Source: Flavobacterium sp. (lineage in GTDB: Bacteria > Bacteroidota > Bacteroidia > Flavobacteriales > Flavobacteriaceae). Taken from it: a DNA stretch of 64,000 nucleotides. The translations under genes were made by a program, and so were the position numbers. Below, in pieces: positions 26,009-35,254 of this stretch (position 1 is the stretch's first letter; every line of letters starts with the position of its first letter). The notes below the pieces were generated by a model. It worked only from the letters and a program-made list of their open reading frames with translations. It had not been told where the DNA came from and did no database searches. Location of the stretch: the NCBI GenBank assembly GCA_016714905.1, contig JADKBW010000002.1:62001-126000 (forward strand), given 5' to 3'.

Positions 26009-27058
26009 TTAGATGATTAGCATCGCATCACCGTAAGAATAGAAACGGTATTCTTCTTTAATCGCTTCTTCGTAGGCTTTCTTCATCAAATCGTGACCGC
26101 AAAAAGCAGAAACCATCATCAGCAAGGTTGATTTTGGCGTGTGAAAATTGGTAATCATGCAATTGGGTACGCTGAATTCGTGTGGTGGAAAAATGAATTT
26201 GTTTGTCCAACCTTCGAATGGATTCAAGGTTTTTGCAGATGAAACTGAACTTTCGATGGCACGCATAGAAGTCGTTCCCACGGCGCAAATTCGTTTTTTA
26301 TTGGCTTTTGCATTATTGACAATATCGCAAGCTTCTTGAGAAATGATGAGCTCTTCAGAATCCATTTTGTGTTTGGAAAGATCTTCCACTTCCACTGGAT
26401 TGAAAGTTCCTAGACCAACGTGCAAAGTTACTTCAGCAAAATTAACTCCCTTAATTTCAAGTCGTTTCAACAAATGTTTCGAGAAGTGCAATCCAGCGGT
26501 TGGAGCTGCTACCGCGCCTTCGTTTTTAGCGTAGATGGTTTGATAACGCTCTGCATCTTCTGGAGTTACTTCGCGATTGATATATTTTGGAATTGGTGTT
26601 TCTCCGAGTTCAGTCAATTTATTTCTAAATTCATCATAAGAACCATCGTACAAGAAACGCAACGTTCTTCCGCGAGAAGTGGTGTTGTCAATTACCTCGG
26701 CAACTAGTGAATCGTCGTCTCCGAAGTATAATTTGTTTCCGATTCTGATTTTACGCGCTGGATCAACCAAAACGTCCCAAAGGCGTTGCTCGGAATTCAA
26801 TTCTCTCAACAAAAACACTTCGATTCTTGCGCCCGTTTTTTCTTTGTTACCGTATAAACGCGCTGGAAAAACTTTAGTGTTATTGAGGACCAAAACATCG
26901 CCATCGCCAAAATAATCGATAATGTCTTTAAACATTTTGTGTTCGATGGTTTTTTTCTCTCTGTTGATCACCATCAAACGAGATTCGTCTCTGTTTTCGG
27001 CTGGGAATTCGGCAAGAAGTTCTTTGGGTAAATTAAAATTGAAGTGTGATAATTTCAT
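26009..27058 (-). CDS. queA: S-adenosylmethionine:tRNA ribosyltransferase-isomerase
   Basis: 349 aa, the usual length for QueA, which transfers and rearranges the ribosyl part of SAM onto 7-aminomethyl-7-deazaguanine in tRNA to make epoxyqueuosine. Hallmarks: FNLPKELLAEFPAENRDESR, VLNNTKVFPARL, APTAGLHFSKHLL, EVTLHVGLGTFNPV, and FHTPKSTLLMMVSAFCG near the end. Cytoplasmic. Its leader holds four octads (27066-27097). queE is 19 kb away. Confidence 0.95.
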   Translation of the reverse strand: MKLSHFNFNLPKELLAEFPAENRDESRLMVINREKKTIEHKMFKDIIDYFGDGDVLVLNNTKVFPARLYGNKEKTGARIEVFLLRELNSEQRLWDVLVDPARKIRIGNKLYFGDDDSLVAEVIDNTTSRGRTLRFLYDGSYDEFRNKLTELGETPIPKYINREVTPEDAERYQTIYAKNEGAVAAPTAGLHFSKHLLKRLEIKGVNFAEVTLHVGLGTFNPVEVEDLSKHKMDSEELIISQEACDIVNNAKANKKRICAVGTTSMRAIESSVSSAKTLNPFEGWTNKFIFPPHEFSVPNCMITNFHTPKSTLLMMVSAFCGHDLMKKAYEEAIKEEYRFYSYGDAMLII

Positions 27059-27065
27059 TGTTCTA

Positions 27066-27097
27066 GTTTAGAGGTTTATGAGTTTAGAAGTTTAGTA
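27066..27097. repeat. Octad array (GTTTAGAN), four units
   Basis: Units GTTTAGAG, GTTTATGA, GTTTAGAA, GTTTAGTA in the predicted 5' leader of queA, starting 8 bp from its ATG. Confidence 0.75.
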
Positions 27098-27120
27098 CCT
27101 TCCAAAATCTAAATCGAGCG

Positions 27121-27152
27121 CAAATATACGGCGCTCAAACAGGCGTTGTCAA
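27121..27152 (-). promoter_or_regulatory. Putative promoter for queA
   Basis: Minus strand TTG (27152-27150), 21-bp spacer, TATATTTG (27128-27121). Transcription from here would include the octad array in the leader. Confidence 0.5.
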
Positions 27153-27204
27153 GTGTTTTAAGGTTTATTTTTGATTTAAGTTGGGGAGTGCCTTTGTCAC
27201 TGAC

Positions 27205-28497
27205 TTACAGCGTGTCCGCTATTTGAAATCCAATGCTTTTCAAGTCGTTCCAGAAGTTGGGATTCGATTTCGAAACTACCTCAGCATTGATAATGGTAAT
27301 AGGAACTCGCAAAGCTAATGGCGCAAAAGCCATGGCCATGCGGTGATCGTTGTAGGTTTCAATTTTTATATTGGAATGAATTGCTGTTTTAGGCTCCAAA
27401 GTAATAGCATCATCTGTGGACGTTACTGTTGCGCCTAATTTTGCGAGTTCATTATGAAGTGCAGCCAGTCGATCGGTTTCTTTGATTTTTAAAGTATGTA
27501 ATCCTGTTAAATGGCAGCCGATTCCGAGTCCAAAGCAAGTGACTATGATCGTTTGTGCGAGATCTGGCGTGTTGTTGAGGTGGGCGTTGTAGGTTGTAGG
27601 TTGTAGGTTGTAAGTTGTAGGTTGTAGGTTGGTTTTTCTCAGCGTTATACTATTGCTGTTGAAAGTAGTTCCGACACCGAAGTTTTTATAGATTTCAATT
27701 AAAGCATTGTCACCTTGCAAGCTGTTTTGTTTGAAACTGGAAAGCGTGATTTGAGTGCCGGGTTTCGACAAAGCGATGATGGAATAGAAATAGGAAGCGG
27801 ACGACCAATCGGATTCGACGGTAATCGTTGTGGGTTGTAGGTTGTAGGTTGTAGGTTGTAAGTTGTGGGTTGCTGGAAAAACCTCGATTGTATTGTTAAT
27901 GAACTTGGATTTAATGCCAATTTGATTCAGTAAATCTAATGTCATTTGGATGTAGGGAACGGACGTGAGTTCACCTTCTAAAGTCAATTGCAATCCGTTT
28001 TCTAGTTTCGGTGCGATTAATAATAAAGCGGAAATATATTGGCTGCTCACATTGGCTTGGAGTGACACTTTTGAATGGAGGAGTTTTTTCCCTTTGATTC
28101 TGAGCGGAGGAAATCCAATTACTTCCTCGTAAGTGATGTCTGCGCCCATTTGTTGTAAGGCTTCGACCAGAATTTGAATAGGTCGTTCCTTCATTCTTGG
28201 AGAGCCCGTTAGTACAACTTCACGACCTTCTTGAATGGCGAAATAAGCGGTTAGAAAACGCATGGCAGTTCCCGCGTGGTGAATGTCGATATTTTGGTTG
28301 TTGGTTGTTGGTTGTTGGTTGATGGTTGTTAAGGCCTTTACCATTACTTCGGAATCATCCGATGTAGATGTGTTTTGCAATTCGATATTGGGATACAACG
28401 CTTGCAGCAATAGCAATCGGTTGGTTTCCGATTTCGAACCAGCGATAGAAACCGTCGACGAAGCATGTACTTCAGAAAGCTGCAGCGATAGATTCAC
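27205..28497 (-). CDS. aroA: 3-phosphoshikimate 1-carboxyvinyltransferase (EPSP synthase) with repeat-derived inserts
   Basis: 430 aa. Catalytic motifs are intact: SKSETNRLL, HHAGTAMRFL, GSPRMKERPI, SSQYISALLL, KIKETDRLAAL, YNDHRMAM. The start is GTG at 28497-28495, overlapping the mazG-like TAG by one base. Three stretches are encoded by heptad arrays and read as Gln/Pro/Thr/Tyr/Asn-rich inserts: INQQPTTNNQ near residue 60, LQPTTYNLQPTTI near 215 and LQPTTYNLQPTTYN near 295. All lie between conserved motifs, presumably in surface loops, and keep the frame. The enzyme makes EPSP from shikimate 3-phosphate and PEP. Last gene of a minus-strand run starting at the DUF3857 genes. Confidence 0.93.
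   Translation of the reverse strand: MNLSLQLSEVHASSTVSIAGSKSETNRLLLLQALYPNIELQNTSTSDDSEVMVKALTTINQQPTTNNQNIDIHHAGTAMRFLTAYFAIQEGREVVLTGSPRMKERPIQILVEALQQMGADITYEEVIGFPPLRIKGKKLLHSKVSLQANVSSQYISALLLIAPKLENGLQLTLEGELTSVPYIQMTLDLLNQIGIKSKFINNTIEVFPATHNLQPTTYNLQPTTITVESDWSSASYFYSIIALSKPGTQITLSSFKQNSLQGDNALIEIYKNFGVGTTFNSNSITLRKTNLQPTTYNLQPTTYNAHLNNTPDLAQTIIVTCFGLGIGCHLTGLHTLKIKETDRLAALHNELAKLGATVTSTDDAITLEPKTAIHSNIKIETYNDHRMAMAFAPLALRVPITIINAEVVSKSNPNFWNDLKSIGFQIADTL
27586..27627. repeat. Intragenic heptad array in aroA (GTTGTAG), six units
   Basis: Five GTTGTAG and one GTTGTAA in tandem. Translated on the minus strand as a QPTTYN-type repeat; 42 bp keeps the frame. Confidence 0.9.
27827..27868. 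repeat. Intragenic heptad array in aroA, six units
   Basis: GTTGTGG, three GTTGTAG, GTTGTAA, GTTGTGG. Same word family as 27586-27627 in the same gene, 200 bp away. Confidence 0.9.
28296..28330. repeat. Intragenic heptad array in aroA (GGTTGTT), five units
   Basis: Four GGTTGTT and one GGTTGAT. Encodes the NQQPTTNNQ stretch near residue 60, just before the HHAGTAMR motif. Confidence 0.85.
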
Positions 28498-28823
28498 TAT
28501 TTCAGTTTTTCGTTATTGTGATGACGGTCGTGGTCGCGGTTGGTTTTGAGATCCATTTTTTTATCAAAAGCCGCTTGAAGGTCGATGCCTGTTTGATTGG
28601 CAAGACACAATACAACGAAAACCACATCTGCCAATTCCTCTCCTAAATCTTTATTCTTATCAGATTCTTTTTCGGATTGTTCTCCGTAACGTCGGGCAAT
28701 AATACGCGCTACTTCGCCGACTTCTTCGGTGAGCTGTGCCATATTGGTGAGTTCGTTGAAGTAGCGAACGCCGTGATCTTTGATCCAGTTGTCGACTTCT
28801 AATTGGGCATTTTTGAGGTTCAT
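28497..28823 (-). CDS. MazG-like nucleotide pyrophosphohydrolase
   Basis: 108 aa with the MazG all-alpha NTP pyrophosphohydrolase signature: LTEEVGEVARIIARRYG (EExxE-like metal ligands), then DLGEELADVVFVVLCLAN. Short single-domain form, comparable to dimeric dUTPase/MazG-like housecleaning enzymes; substrate unknown. The tail is rich in His and Asn (DHDRHHNNEK). Its stop overlaps the aroA GTG by one base and it starts 2 bp after a DUF3857 gene, so it is embedded in that operon. Confidence 0.88.
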   Translation of the reverse strand: MNLKNAQLEVDNWIKDHGVRYFNELTNMAQLTEEVGEVARIIARRYGEQSEKESDKNKDLGEELADVVFVVLCLANQTGIDLQAAFDKKMDLKTNRDHDRHHNNEKLK

Positions 28824-28825
28824 TA

Positions 28826-30817
28826 TTATAATTTTTTTAGTATAATCTTTTCGTTTTCTTTTTCAATTATTTTTCTATAAAATTCCTTAAGATCCTGATA
28901 AGTTGCTGCAGATAAAATTGCACTATCCATTTCAATTGTTGCTGCGACTTGAATCTTATTTTCTTGTGCCAATACTTTGTAACTAAATATGCCTACATTG
29001 TCCGAAATGGTTAATAAAATTGATTTAGGAATAAATTCAATAGCATAACCTTCTGGAATTTCGTAACTCACGTTGCATTTTGTTTGCTTTTTATAACCAA
29101 AATAAATTGGCAAAACTCTTTCTTCTTGATTGAAAGCATTTTTGGTTTGCGTAAAAAATAATAACGGATTTATGTATAGTCTTTCGGAGTTCGCATTGTC
29201 CTTATTCTCCATTGTAAAGCTAAATGTCTCGACAATAGGTTTATTCAAATCGGTTGCTTTATTTTCAATTACATAATCCTTTATTTGGACTCCACTCCAT
29301 TTAGATTCTAGCTGATCCAAATAATTTTCCTTCGATTCTTGGGCCTCATTTTCTCGAAACTTTAGCGCTTCATAGTCCGATTTTTGTGTCCGAAATTTAC
29401 CCGAGATATTCCCATTCGCATCGATAGAAACCATTAAATTACTTTGATTTTTTGACATTGTGGTCGGAAATAAATTAATTTCTTCAGATGTTGCATCAGA
29501 ACTTATTAGGCGACCAATCCAATTGAGAAGACTTGTCGGAAGAACATTTAGCGTTGTATATTTATGACTGGCATCAAGTAGAATTTTGACACCATCAATA
29601 TCGACTGCTGCAATCACATAGTTAAATACCGTTCTATTGGGATACAATGGTATTCCGTGTCCAATTGTACTGCAAAGCACAGGTTTTGCGTTAAATCCGG
29701 CACGGTTTAACATTGAAATTAGGATAAAATTAATTTCAGCAACGTTTCCGATGCCATCTGCGAAGGCACTTTCGACACCTTTTTCAGTTGAATATCCATA
29801 AAAATTGTTCCAATTCATTTTGTTTTGAACAAACTTAAAAACTGTGTTTAGCTTTCCGATTTCAGTAGAATCATTGCGACTTAAGATTACTTTCAAATCA
29901 TTGAGGAAGTACGACTTTTTGTTTAGTTCTTCTCCAAATTCTTTTTCTTTGTAAATTGATTTTGCAACATCTTCCCAAGTTTGCGTATAGATCTTTTCTG
30001 GAACTTCTGGGAACCTAGTTTTTTCTAACTCGTAATCGATTGAGCCACGATAATTCTCGATATTGTCCACAAAATCCTCGGATTTTAGCGCAACGACATT
30101 CTCGGATGTATGTACAGTGTTGATTTGTTTATAAGACATGTGTAGACCTTGATTATGTTCATCATCATAATTCTGATAGCCGAAACCTATTTCGCTTTTT
30201 GAATTTACTTTAGCAAAACCTGTGGTAATTGGATTATAAATATAAAACTCAGGGATTTCTGTTACGTACTCGGCAAAATTGGTTGGAATTGAATATTGAA
30301 AATGAAACACAGGAAACTTTGTAAAGTTATATGACTTTATGGTGTATCTGTACTCGATAATTGACCCCGCTTGGACGTTGGGCATGGTGGCGCTGGCTTC
30401 ATTCCAATATTCATTAGTCTTAGTATCAAAAATACCTTCGCTCTTTATTTTTGTTTTTACGATTTCGTTATTAACCACGTTGTAAGTTACGCAATCGGAA
30501 AAAGTTACGATGTCACTCCGTATATTCTTATAGCCAACATAATAAGGAACCTTAATATTTGCCCAATCTAATCCTTTCTTATCGTAGATTTTTACTCGAA
30601 ACTCATAAATGTGATTTAAAAAAAAACCTTCTTTTTCGTATATATAAATCGTCTTTGCTTTACTAAATAAAATAGCAGCCACAGCGTTGGTATCTGTCGG
30701 GCACTTTTTTTCTTGAAGTTCTTTTAGTGAAACCTTACCTAAAGAAAACTTCTGCGAATTTGCCTGAAAAGACATTATCAAAAAGAAAATAACAAAATAA
30801 TTTAGTCTTAGCATCAC
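28826..30817 (-). CDS. DUF3857/transglutaminase-like secreted protein (copy 3)
   Basis: 663 aa with an N-terminal signal (cleavage near QANSQ). An N-terminal DUF3857 beta-sandwich (residues 50-260; GSIIEYRYTI, FPVFHFQYSIPTNF) is followed by a transglutaminase-like domain. In that domain the usual Cys position reads GNVAEINFILISMLNRAGF, so the catalytic cysteine appears to be replaced; VFNYVIAAVDIDGVKILLDAS contains the His/Asp region. It is therefore probably a non-catalytic binding protein of the periplasm or outer membrane. Third of three tandem paralogues, separated by 5 and 2 bp. Confidence 0.82.
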   Translation of the reverse strand: MMLRLNYFVIFFLIMSFQANSQKFSLGKVSLKELQEKKCPTDTNAVAAILFSKAKTIYIYEKEGFFLNHIYEFRVKIYDKKGLDWANIKVPYYVGYKNIRSDIVTFSDCVTYNVVNNEIVKTKIKSEGIFDTKTNEYWNEASATMPNVQAGSIIEYRYTIKSYNFTKFPVFHFQYSIPTNFAEYVTEIPEFYIYNPITTGFAKVNSKSEIGFGYQNYDDEHNQGLHMSYKQINTVHTSENVVALKSEDFVDNIENYRGSIDYELEKTRFPEVPEKIYTQTWEDVAKSIYKEKEFGEELNKKSYFLNDLKVILSRNDSTEIGKLNTVFKFVQNKMNWNNFYGYSTEKGVESAFADGIGNVAEINFILISMLNRAGFNAKPVLCSTIGHGIPLYPNRTVFNYVIAAVDIDGVKILLDASHKYTTLNVLPTSLLNWIGRLISSDATSEEINLFPTTMSKNQSNLMVSIDANGNISGKFRTQKSDYEALKFRENEAQESKENYLDQLESKWSGVQIKDYVIENKATDLNKPIVETFSFTMENKDNANSERLYINPLLFFTQTKNAFNQEERVLPIYFGYKKQTKCNVSYEIPEGYAIEFIPKSILLTISDNVGIFSYKVLAQENKIQVAATIEMDSAILSAATYQDLKEFYRKIIEKENEKIILKKL

Positions 30818-30822
30818 CTTTT

Positions 30823-32837
30823 TTACAATTTTACAAGTACAATTTTCTCGTTTTCTTTATCTACTACTTTTTGGTAAAAATCCTTTATTACTTCGTAATA
30901 GTCGGTGCTAACTATTGGCGTCTTGATTTCAAACGTTACACTAATTTGAATTTTGTCTCCTTCACTACTGATTAAATATTTAAACACACCAATATCGTCA
31001 CCTGTCACCATATTGACTGCTTTCGGCAATGACTCCACGGCGTAGCCTTTCGGGATATCAATATTGATAAGGTATTTTTCTTGAAAAGGGTAACTAAAAT
31101 CTATTGGGAATTCCCTCTTTTCAAGTTTAAAGGGTTTTCTCTGCCAACCAAATACAACATCGGAGAAATATACATTTTACCATTTATAATTTCAACATCG
31201 CCATTATCCTTAAAATTGTAACTTTCAATAACAGGTTTTGAAATTTCTTGATCATTCTCGCGCACGTAGTCAGAAATCTCTAAAGCGTTGTGCTTGTTTT
31301 CTAAATCTTCTAAATAGCTTTCCTTTGTTAAATTCAATTTTGAAATTCTAAAATCCAAAGCTTCGTAATCTGTTAATTGCTTTCTAATTTTTCCTTCAAT
31401 TGTCCCCGATTCGGTGATACCATAAGCAATATTGTGAACACGTTTGCTTAGCAACTTGGGCATAAGATCGACTTCTGCAGAACTTCCGCCTTCTCTGATA
31501 AGTCTTCCGAACCAGTTTAGGTCTCTAACAGGAAGAATATTTGGCAGTGCATATTTTTCGGTTGCATCCAAGAGAATCAAACCGTCTTCAATTTCTACAG
31601 CCACAATCACATAATTGAAAGCTGTTCTATTCGGAAAAAGTGCAATCCCGTTGGACCGAGTGCTGACTAAAAGTGGATTTGCGGAAACTCCAGCGAACCT
31701 CAACATGGCAGTAAGCATTAAATTAATCTCGGCCACATTTCCGGTTTTAGATTTATAGGCTTGTTTTACTCCGTCATGACAGTAGTAATCGTAGAATCCG
31801 TTCCATCTCATCGTCTTTTTTACATAATCAAAAACTGCTGATACGACATCCTCTCTTGAAGTTAATCCTTTTGTTAACGCCGTAATATCTGTCTCAAAGT
31901 AATTGCGATAGTTTAATTCTGATCCGAAATCTTCATTTTCATAAATTTTCTTCGCGACTGTTTCCCAATCTGTTGAATACGTTTTCAAAGGTACATTTGG
32001 ATATCTGACAATAGAAAGTTCATGAGAAATACTCGACTTATAATTGTCAATATTATTCACATAAACTTCGTCTTTCATTGCGGGTAAATTAGAAGCAAAA
32101 TACGTTGTTTGAGTTTCTATGTAACTAAGCTTTTCATTAGATGCTGAATTAACGACAGAACCGGATGTGGTTACATCTTCGCGATATCTATAAGAAACCT
32201 CACGATCAACTTTGGCCACAGTAGTTTTGGGGAATATAAACCCTTTCTGATTCGCATTATAAATAAAATATTCCGGCACAAAGGTTTTAAACTCAGAATA
32301 GTTAACAGGAATTGAATACTGAAAATCCCAATCCATAAGTTTACCAATATTTGGCGATGTAACTACATAGGAGTATTCGATAATAGACCCTTCTTTTACA
32401 TTGGGAAGCGTAATCTTTTTTCGACTCCAATATTTATTTACCTTCTCATCAAACGCACCTTCACTCTTCATTTTTGATTTTACAATTTTGCCATCGACTA
32501 AATTATAAGTACAAACATCCGAAAAAGCCAAATTTTCCTTCATACTTCCCATGATATAATAAGGAACTGTTTGATTTGCCCATAGGTACCCGTCTTTTGT
32601 GTAAATCTTTATTTTCACCATTACTTCGGTTTTCATCACAAAACCATCACTTTGTGAATATTCATATCGCACCTCTCCTTTCTTGAACAAAAAAGCAGCT
32701 TCAGCACTAGGATCTGTAGGATGTGTTTTCTCTTCAAGTTCAGGAATGGTCACTTTACCAAGTTCCTGTTTTTGGGCATGCAATGACCCGAAGTTTATAA
32801 GAAAAATACAAATTACGATAGCTTTTAAGTTTTTCAT
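30823..32837 (-). pseudogene. DUF3857/transglutaminase-like secreted protein (copy 2), one -1 frameshift
   Basis: The main frame (31101-32837) gives a signal peptide (FGSLHAQ), DUF3857 domain and degenerate transglutaminase domain (GNVAEINLMLTAMLRFAG, AFNYVIVAVEIEDGLILLDAT). It then runs into a stop just after NPLNLKRGNSQ. The next frame continues EFPIDFSYPFQEKYL to the natural end at 30823 (ENEKIVLVKL), which aligns with the end of copy 3 (ENEKIILKKL). One extra A in the run complementary to 31118-31121 restores 671 aa, close to the 663-aa paralogue. Most likely a sequencing error in a homopolymer. Confidence 0.8.
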
Positions 32838-32839
32838 CC

Positions 32840-34747
32840 CTACTGGTTTTTTATGATTATTATCTTGGCGTTGTCATTTCGGCTTATCTGATCCAAAAAA
32901 CTACGGAAACCCTCATATTCCGAGCTTTGATACGTTCCTTTTTTGAGAAGAAAAATACGTTTATAAAGTAGCTTTCCTGTGCCGCTTTTCGTAAGCTCCG
33001 TCTTATATTCGCCGAATTTAGTCTTTAGCTCAAAATCTTTTGGTAGAAATTCTGGAACATACCCCGTTGGAAAGGAAATTGTAATTTCATCCGAATCATA
33101 ACTCCCTCTCTGAATTTCAAATGCGGATCTTCTATTTCGAATTTTTTTCACCGTACCGGAATGTTGATTGAATACGTTGACCGGAAAAAGAAGTTTATCG
33201 GCTGAGAAACTGCCATAGCTCGCAGCTTCTAAATGTACTTTTTCAGTAAATTTGATTTGGTTTTTATCATTCGCAAAGACAATCTTGTTTAATTTTAGAT
33301 TATTAATGTAACTCCAATACTCTTTGTAATATTCTTCTTTTTCAATGGGAGATTTTGACTCCAATTGGTATTTATAACCATACTGTGAGCCGTCAGAAAC
33401 GATTTCAATTGACCCCGAAAGCAATCCGTTTTCTGCTATTTCATAATGTCCTATGCTATATTGACCATTGTCTGCATCTTGGTAATTTTTTGTTCTGACA
33501 ATTTCTCCTCCTTCAGGTTTCACAACGAGGACCAACCGATCATCAGTAAAATTGGCCTGATAGCCAAATGGGGCATCCTGACTTGTACATTCTAGCCAAC
33601 AGTAATCGGTTCCTGTTCGAATTGCCAAAATCATATGATTGCCTTGCACTGATACAAAGTCTTCTTGAATATTTCTCTTATTTCTGTCGCCGTACAATAA
33701 CGTCGGATAAGACGTGACACCAACCGCACTCAAGAGCGCTTGTGTATAGTTTGATAATGCTTTGCAATCCCCGTAACCTAACCGATCAACATCTTTAGCT
33801 AGCATTGGCTTAAAACCGCCGACACCGACCTGAATACTAACATATCTTGTTTTTTGCTGCAGGTAATCATAAATAATTCGTGCTTTCTTAATTGGGTCTT
33901 CTTCCTTTCCCACAAGTGCAACCATTTTATTCTTCGTCTCATCAGGCAGTTTAGTGGTATCAAAGAGAATTTTATCTGTATACCATTGCCCAAATTCTTT
34001 CCAGGTAGTTGCTTGTCCATCAATGCCTTCTAAATTAAATTGCTCCAATCCCATCATTACCCATGGAAAAACTTTTCCACCATCTTGACTAAAATACTCC
34101 GCTTTCTGTGCGAGTATATTAGTAACTTCATAAGATAGTTGCGTCGTATTGTCTAGCGTTTTAACGATAGCAAAATTTGAAAAATTAAATTCCTTCTTCC
34201 TAAACCCGAGATTATCAGGAAATTTAACGTTTAGATGACTCTTTTCTACACTTGTGTCGTATCGCGTTATGAAGTAAAATGAGGGAACAAATGCAGTATT
34301 TGATGTTTTTACTTCGCTTTCATAAGCCACTGTAAACGGATATTGGGTTGGAGTATATTCCAAAAAAACAACTCTATTATCGGAAAACAAAGTTGCTCCA
34401 TCAATGGCGCATTGATCTTTAAAATCTTTTCTCTTAATTTTCTTAATTTCATTTCCAAAAGCATCAAATATCGTAGCTTCAATACTCTTGACTACAGTCC
34501 TTTTATCATAGCTTTCTATTGCATCAATAGCGCTTCGCCCACTTTCATTCAATACTGTAACTATACGAACTTTCTTAAGAATCATTTCTCGCTGGGAGGA
34601 AATTGTAATATCCATTTGATCCAAACGGACTATAGCGTTCGCATTTTGCTTCAAACTGTCAGCAATTGCCGAATAACTATGCGCTATTTTTTGTGAAAAT
34701 ACGACAGAAGTAGTAATTGAAATTACGGCGAAGAAAATCCATTTCAT
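32840..34747 (-). CDS. DUF3857/transglutaminase-like secreted protein (copy 1)
   Basis: 635 aa with a signal peptide (VVFSQ), DUF3857 domain (residues ~45-225) and a transglutaminase-like domain in which the nucleophile cysteine is present in context: LGYGDCKALSNYTQALL, then GNHMILAIRTGTDYCWLECT. Unlike the two downstream paralogues it may therefore be catalytically competent. Function of the family is not established; a periplasmic peptidase or cross-linking role is inference. First gene of the run copy 1 - copy 2 - copy 3 - mazG-like - aroA. Confidence 0.85.
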   Translation of the reverse strand: MKWIFFAVISITTSVVFSQKIAHSYSAIADSLKQNANAIVRLDQMDITISSQREMILKKVRIVTVLNESGRSAIDAIESYDKRTVVKSIEATIFDAFGNEIKKIKRKDFKDQCAIDGATLFSDNRVVFLEYTPTQYPFTVAYESEVKTSNTAFVPSFYFITRYDTSVEKSHLNVKFPDNLGFRKKEFNFSNFAIVKTLDNTTQLSYEVTNILAQKAEYFSQDGGKVFPWVMMGLEQFNLEGIDGQATTWKEFGQWYTDKILFDTTKLPDETKNKMVALVGKEEDPIKKARIIYDYLQQKTRYVSIQVGVGGFKPMLAKDVDRLGYGDCKALSNYTQALLSAVGVTSYPTLLYGDRNKRNIQEDFVSVQGNHMILAIRTGTDYCWLECTSQDAPFGYQANFTDDRLVLVVKPEGGEIVRTKNYQDADNGQYSIGHYEIAENGLLSGSIEIVSDGSQYGYKYQLESKSPIEKEEYYKEYWSYINNLKLNKIVFANDKNQIKFTEKVHLEAASYGSFSADKLLFPVNVFNQHSGTVKKIRNRRSAFEIQRGSYDSDEITISFPTGYVPEFLPKDFELKTKFGEYKTELTKSGTGKLLYKRIFLLKKGTYQSSEYEGFRSFLDQISRNDNAKIIIIKNQ

Positions 34748-34764
34748 CTAGGCGGTGTTTTTCC

Positions 34765-34772
34765 AAAAATAT
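34765..34772 (-). promoter_or_regulatory. Putative -7 box TATTTTTG for the DUF3857-mazG-aroA run
   Basis: Matches TAnnTTTG on the minus strand 17 bp before the ATG at 34747. Confidence 0.4.
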
Positions 34773-34798
34773 AAAAAATATTTAGAAAAATTTAACAC

Positions 34799-35251
34799 TT
34801 ATTCTTTATTTTTTGAATCCATAATTATCGTTACAGGTCCGTCATTGAGCAACGCAACTTTCATATCTGCCGCAAAAATTCCTGTTTGGACGTGTTTTTC
34901 TACAACAAATTCTAAACTGCTTACAAATTGTTCATACATGGGAATGGAAAATTCTGGCTTAGCAGCTTTTAAGTACGAAGGACGATTTCCTTTTTTGGTA
35001 GAAGCGTGTAAGGTAAACTGACTAACCACAATAATATCGCCATTGATATCTTTAACAGACAAATTCATCACCTCATTGGCATCTCCAAAAATGCGAAGAT
35101 TGACTATTTTATTCACCAGCCAATCGATATCTTCTTGTTTGTCTGCTTCTTCAATGCCAACTAAAACAAGTAGTCCTTTTTGGATATCGGCTACTTTTTT
35201 CTCCGCTATGGTAACCGATGCTTCCGAAACTCTTTGAATGACCACTTTCAT
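34799..35251 (-). CDS. dtd: D-aminoacyl-tRNA deacylase
   Basis: 150 aa, the standard length. The two cross-subunit active-site motifs are present: VSQFTLHAS and LLNDGPVTII (family consensus NxGPxT). Removes D-amino acids mischarged onto tRNA; cytoplasmic homodimer. It starts 3 bp after rsgA stops, so the two are cotranscribed. Confidence 0.95.
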   Translation of the reverse strand: MKVVIQRVSEASVTIAEKKVADIQKGLLVLVGIEEADKQEDIDWLVNKIVNLRIFGDANEVMNLSVKDINGDIIVVSQFTLHASTKKGNRPSYLKAAKPEFSIPMYEQFVSSLEFVVEKHVQTGIFAADMKVALLNDGPVTIIMDSKNKE

Positions 35252-35254
35252 ATA

